NCBI GenBank assembly: GCA_022712785.1
Contig: JAFLJX010000266.1
Coordinates: 1-5,753 of the forward strand
Direction: 5' to 3'
Origin: Mycoplasmatota bacterium
GTDB lineage: Bacteria; Bacillota_I; Bacilli_A; Izemoplasmatales; Izemoplasmataceae
Length of the DNA: 5,753 nt
Shown here piece by piece: positions 4,856 through 5,753 of this stretch. A model generated the notes under the pieces. That model made no database searches. It had not been told where the DNA came from and saw only the letters and a list, made by a program, of their open reading frames with translations. The position numbers and the translations under genes were made by a program. How positions within the stretch are numbered: the stretch's first letter is position 1; each line of letters begins with the position of its first letter.

Positions 4856-5753
4856 GAGTTAACCTAATGAATATATCTTCTAAGCTAGTTTTTTCTTTAC
4901 TAAATTCAATAATCTTTTCATCTATATCTATCAATTTCTTTAACAAAGTGTTTTCATCTGTTTTTCCATCTAAATTACAAACGACTCCATTATTCTTAAC
5001 TTTTGAGCTTTCAATAATCTTTAGTGCTCTTATTTTATCTAATAGTACTTTTGGGTCACTAGTTGTTTCAATATATACTTTATTATCGTAATAAGTATTT
5101 TTAATATTATCCAAAGTATCTTCTAACAGTAATACACCTTTATCTAATATCCCAATCTTATCACATACTCTTTCTACATCTTCCAATATATGTGTTGAAT
5201 AGAATATAGTTTTACTACCCTTCAATTTATAAATAATGTTCATCACATCATTTCTACCTATTGGATCCAAAGCACTTGTTGGTTCATCCATAATTAATAT
5301 CTCAGGATCGTGTATTAGGGCCTGCGCTATAGCAAGTCTTTGTTTCATACCTCTTGAGAATGAACCTATTTTCTTTTTATCGTTAGGAAGATCAACAAAG
5401 TCTAAAATTTCTTGGATTTTCTTGTTAGATTCACTGTCCTTCATATCGAAAATATCTAACGTATATATTAGATAGTCTTTAGAAGTCATATAACTTGGGA
5501 AAACAGGAACATCAGGTACATATCCTATTTTTCTTTTATATGATTGATCTTTAAAATTTATCTCTTTATTATTTATAAAAATATCACCAATATCTGATTC
5601 AATTAATGCTAATATCAAGTTAATAGTAGTTGTTTTCCCAGCACCGTTTTTACCAATAAAGCCATAAACTTCACCTTTTTTTACAGTAAGGTTTAAATTC
5701 TTTAATACGGCTGTTTTTCCATAATATTTAGACAAATTAACAGTTTTAATAGC
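4848..5753 (-). CDS. ABC transporter ATP-binding protein, N-terminus cut by window edge
   Basis: The 301 residues in the window (counted from the codon at 5753-5751) are a complete nucleotide-binding domain minus its first few residues. Walker A is GKNGAGKT (34-41), the Q-loop region GYVPD has Asp81 where many ABC proteins have Gln, the signature is SRGMK (133-137), Walker B is ILIMDEP with Asp156-Glu157, then the D-loop SALD and the switch His188. A C-terminal extension of about 85 residues ends SLEDIFIRLT, as in the NatA/BcrA-type subfamily of ABC-2 exporters. It powers the permease encoded next, with which it overlaps by eight bases. A TTG at 5735 is not a convincing start: the upstream in-frame codons AIKTVN lead straight into NLSKYYGK, the usual first strand, so the true start lies beyond 5753. 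The operon's promoter and any regulator are outside the window. Confidence 0.94.
   Translation of the reverse strand, partial: AIKTVNLSKYYGKTAVLKNLNLTVKKGEVYGFIGKNGAGKTTTINLILALIESDIGDIFINNKEINFKDQSYKRKIGYVPDVPVFPSYMTSKDYLIYTLDIFDMKDSESNKKIQEILDFVDLPNDKKKIGSFSRGMKQRLAIAQALIHDPEILIMDEPTSALDPIGRNDVMNIIYKLKGSKTIFYSTHILEDVERVCDKIGILDKGVLLLEDTLDNIKNTYYDNKVYIETTSDPKVLLDKIRALKIIESSKVKNNGVVCNLDGKTDENTLLKKLIDIDEKIIEFSKEKTSLEDIFIRLTHV

Noticed and set aside
5236..5475. Plus-strand open frame opposite the ABC ATPase
   Set aside because: It mirrors the Walker B and signature region of the real gene on the other strand; no start signal.
5508..5513. Asp instead of Gln in the ABC Q-loop as a defect
   Set aside because: Asp or Glu is common at this position in the NatA/BcrA-type subfamily, and all other motifs are intact.
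5733..5735. TTG as the start codon of the ABC ATP-binding protein
   Set aside because: The frame is open to the window edge, and upstream codons complete the normal first strand (AIKTVNLSKYYG), so this TTG is an internal Leu.

Overview
This is a strongly AT-rich bacterial window. Gene density is high, Shine-Dalgarno (SD) sequences are strong and Firmicutes-like, and all six visible stop codons are TAA. A class II tRNA-Tyr, a short methylglyoxal synthase and a P1B-type copper ATPase fit a low-G+C member of Bacillota or a free-living Mycoplasmatota relative; I cannot name the genus. All four Trp codons (all in the copper ATPase) are TGG, which argues against a genome that decodes TGA as Trp.

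Left part (1-3020, minus strand). The window opens inside a tRNA-Tyr whose 3' end lies outside, with its own promoter upstream. A two-gene copper operon follows, reading leftward. An ArsR-family repressor with a Cys-x-Cys metal motif overlaps by one base (TAATG) a Cu(I)-exporting ATPase, and the operon ends in a clear hairpin terminator. The ATPase has a heavy-metal-associated (HMA) domain at each end. The C-terminal one is a complete CopZ-like chaperone, preceded inside the reading frame by a near-perfect SD and an ATG. One gene may therefore yield both a pump with a fused chaperone and a free chaperone.

Middle (3021-4095). The 245-base divergent region carries a strong promoter for a small thioredoxin-like protein with a CSSC site, a less certain promoter for the arsR operon, and several AT-rich inverted repeats that could be operators. 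The gap between the thioredoxin gene and mgsA holds a 16-bp sequence one base off the Bacillus ParB-binding parS consensus, and a 9-bp-arm inverted repeat whose arms overlap the -35 and -10 of the likely mgsA promoter. mgsA encodes methylglyoxal synthase. It converges on the next operon, and the two share a perfect-palindrome bidirectional terminator.

Right part (4094-5753, minus strand). An ABC-2 type transporter operon: an ATP-binding protein, cut by the window edge at its N-terminus, overlaps its membrane permease by 8 bases. Its substrate cannot be told from sequence.

No gene-free stretch exceeds 300 bases. The gaps 76-228, 3021-3265 and 3581-3706 are described by the regulatory entries.
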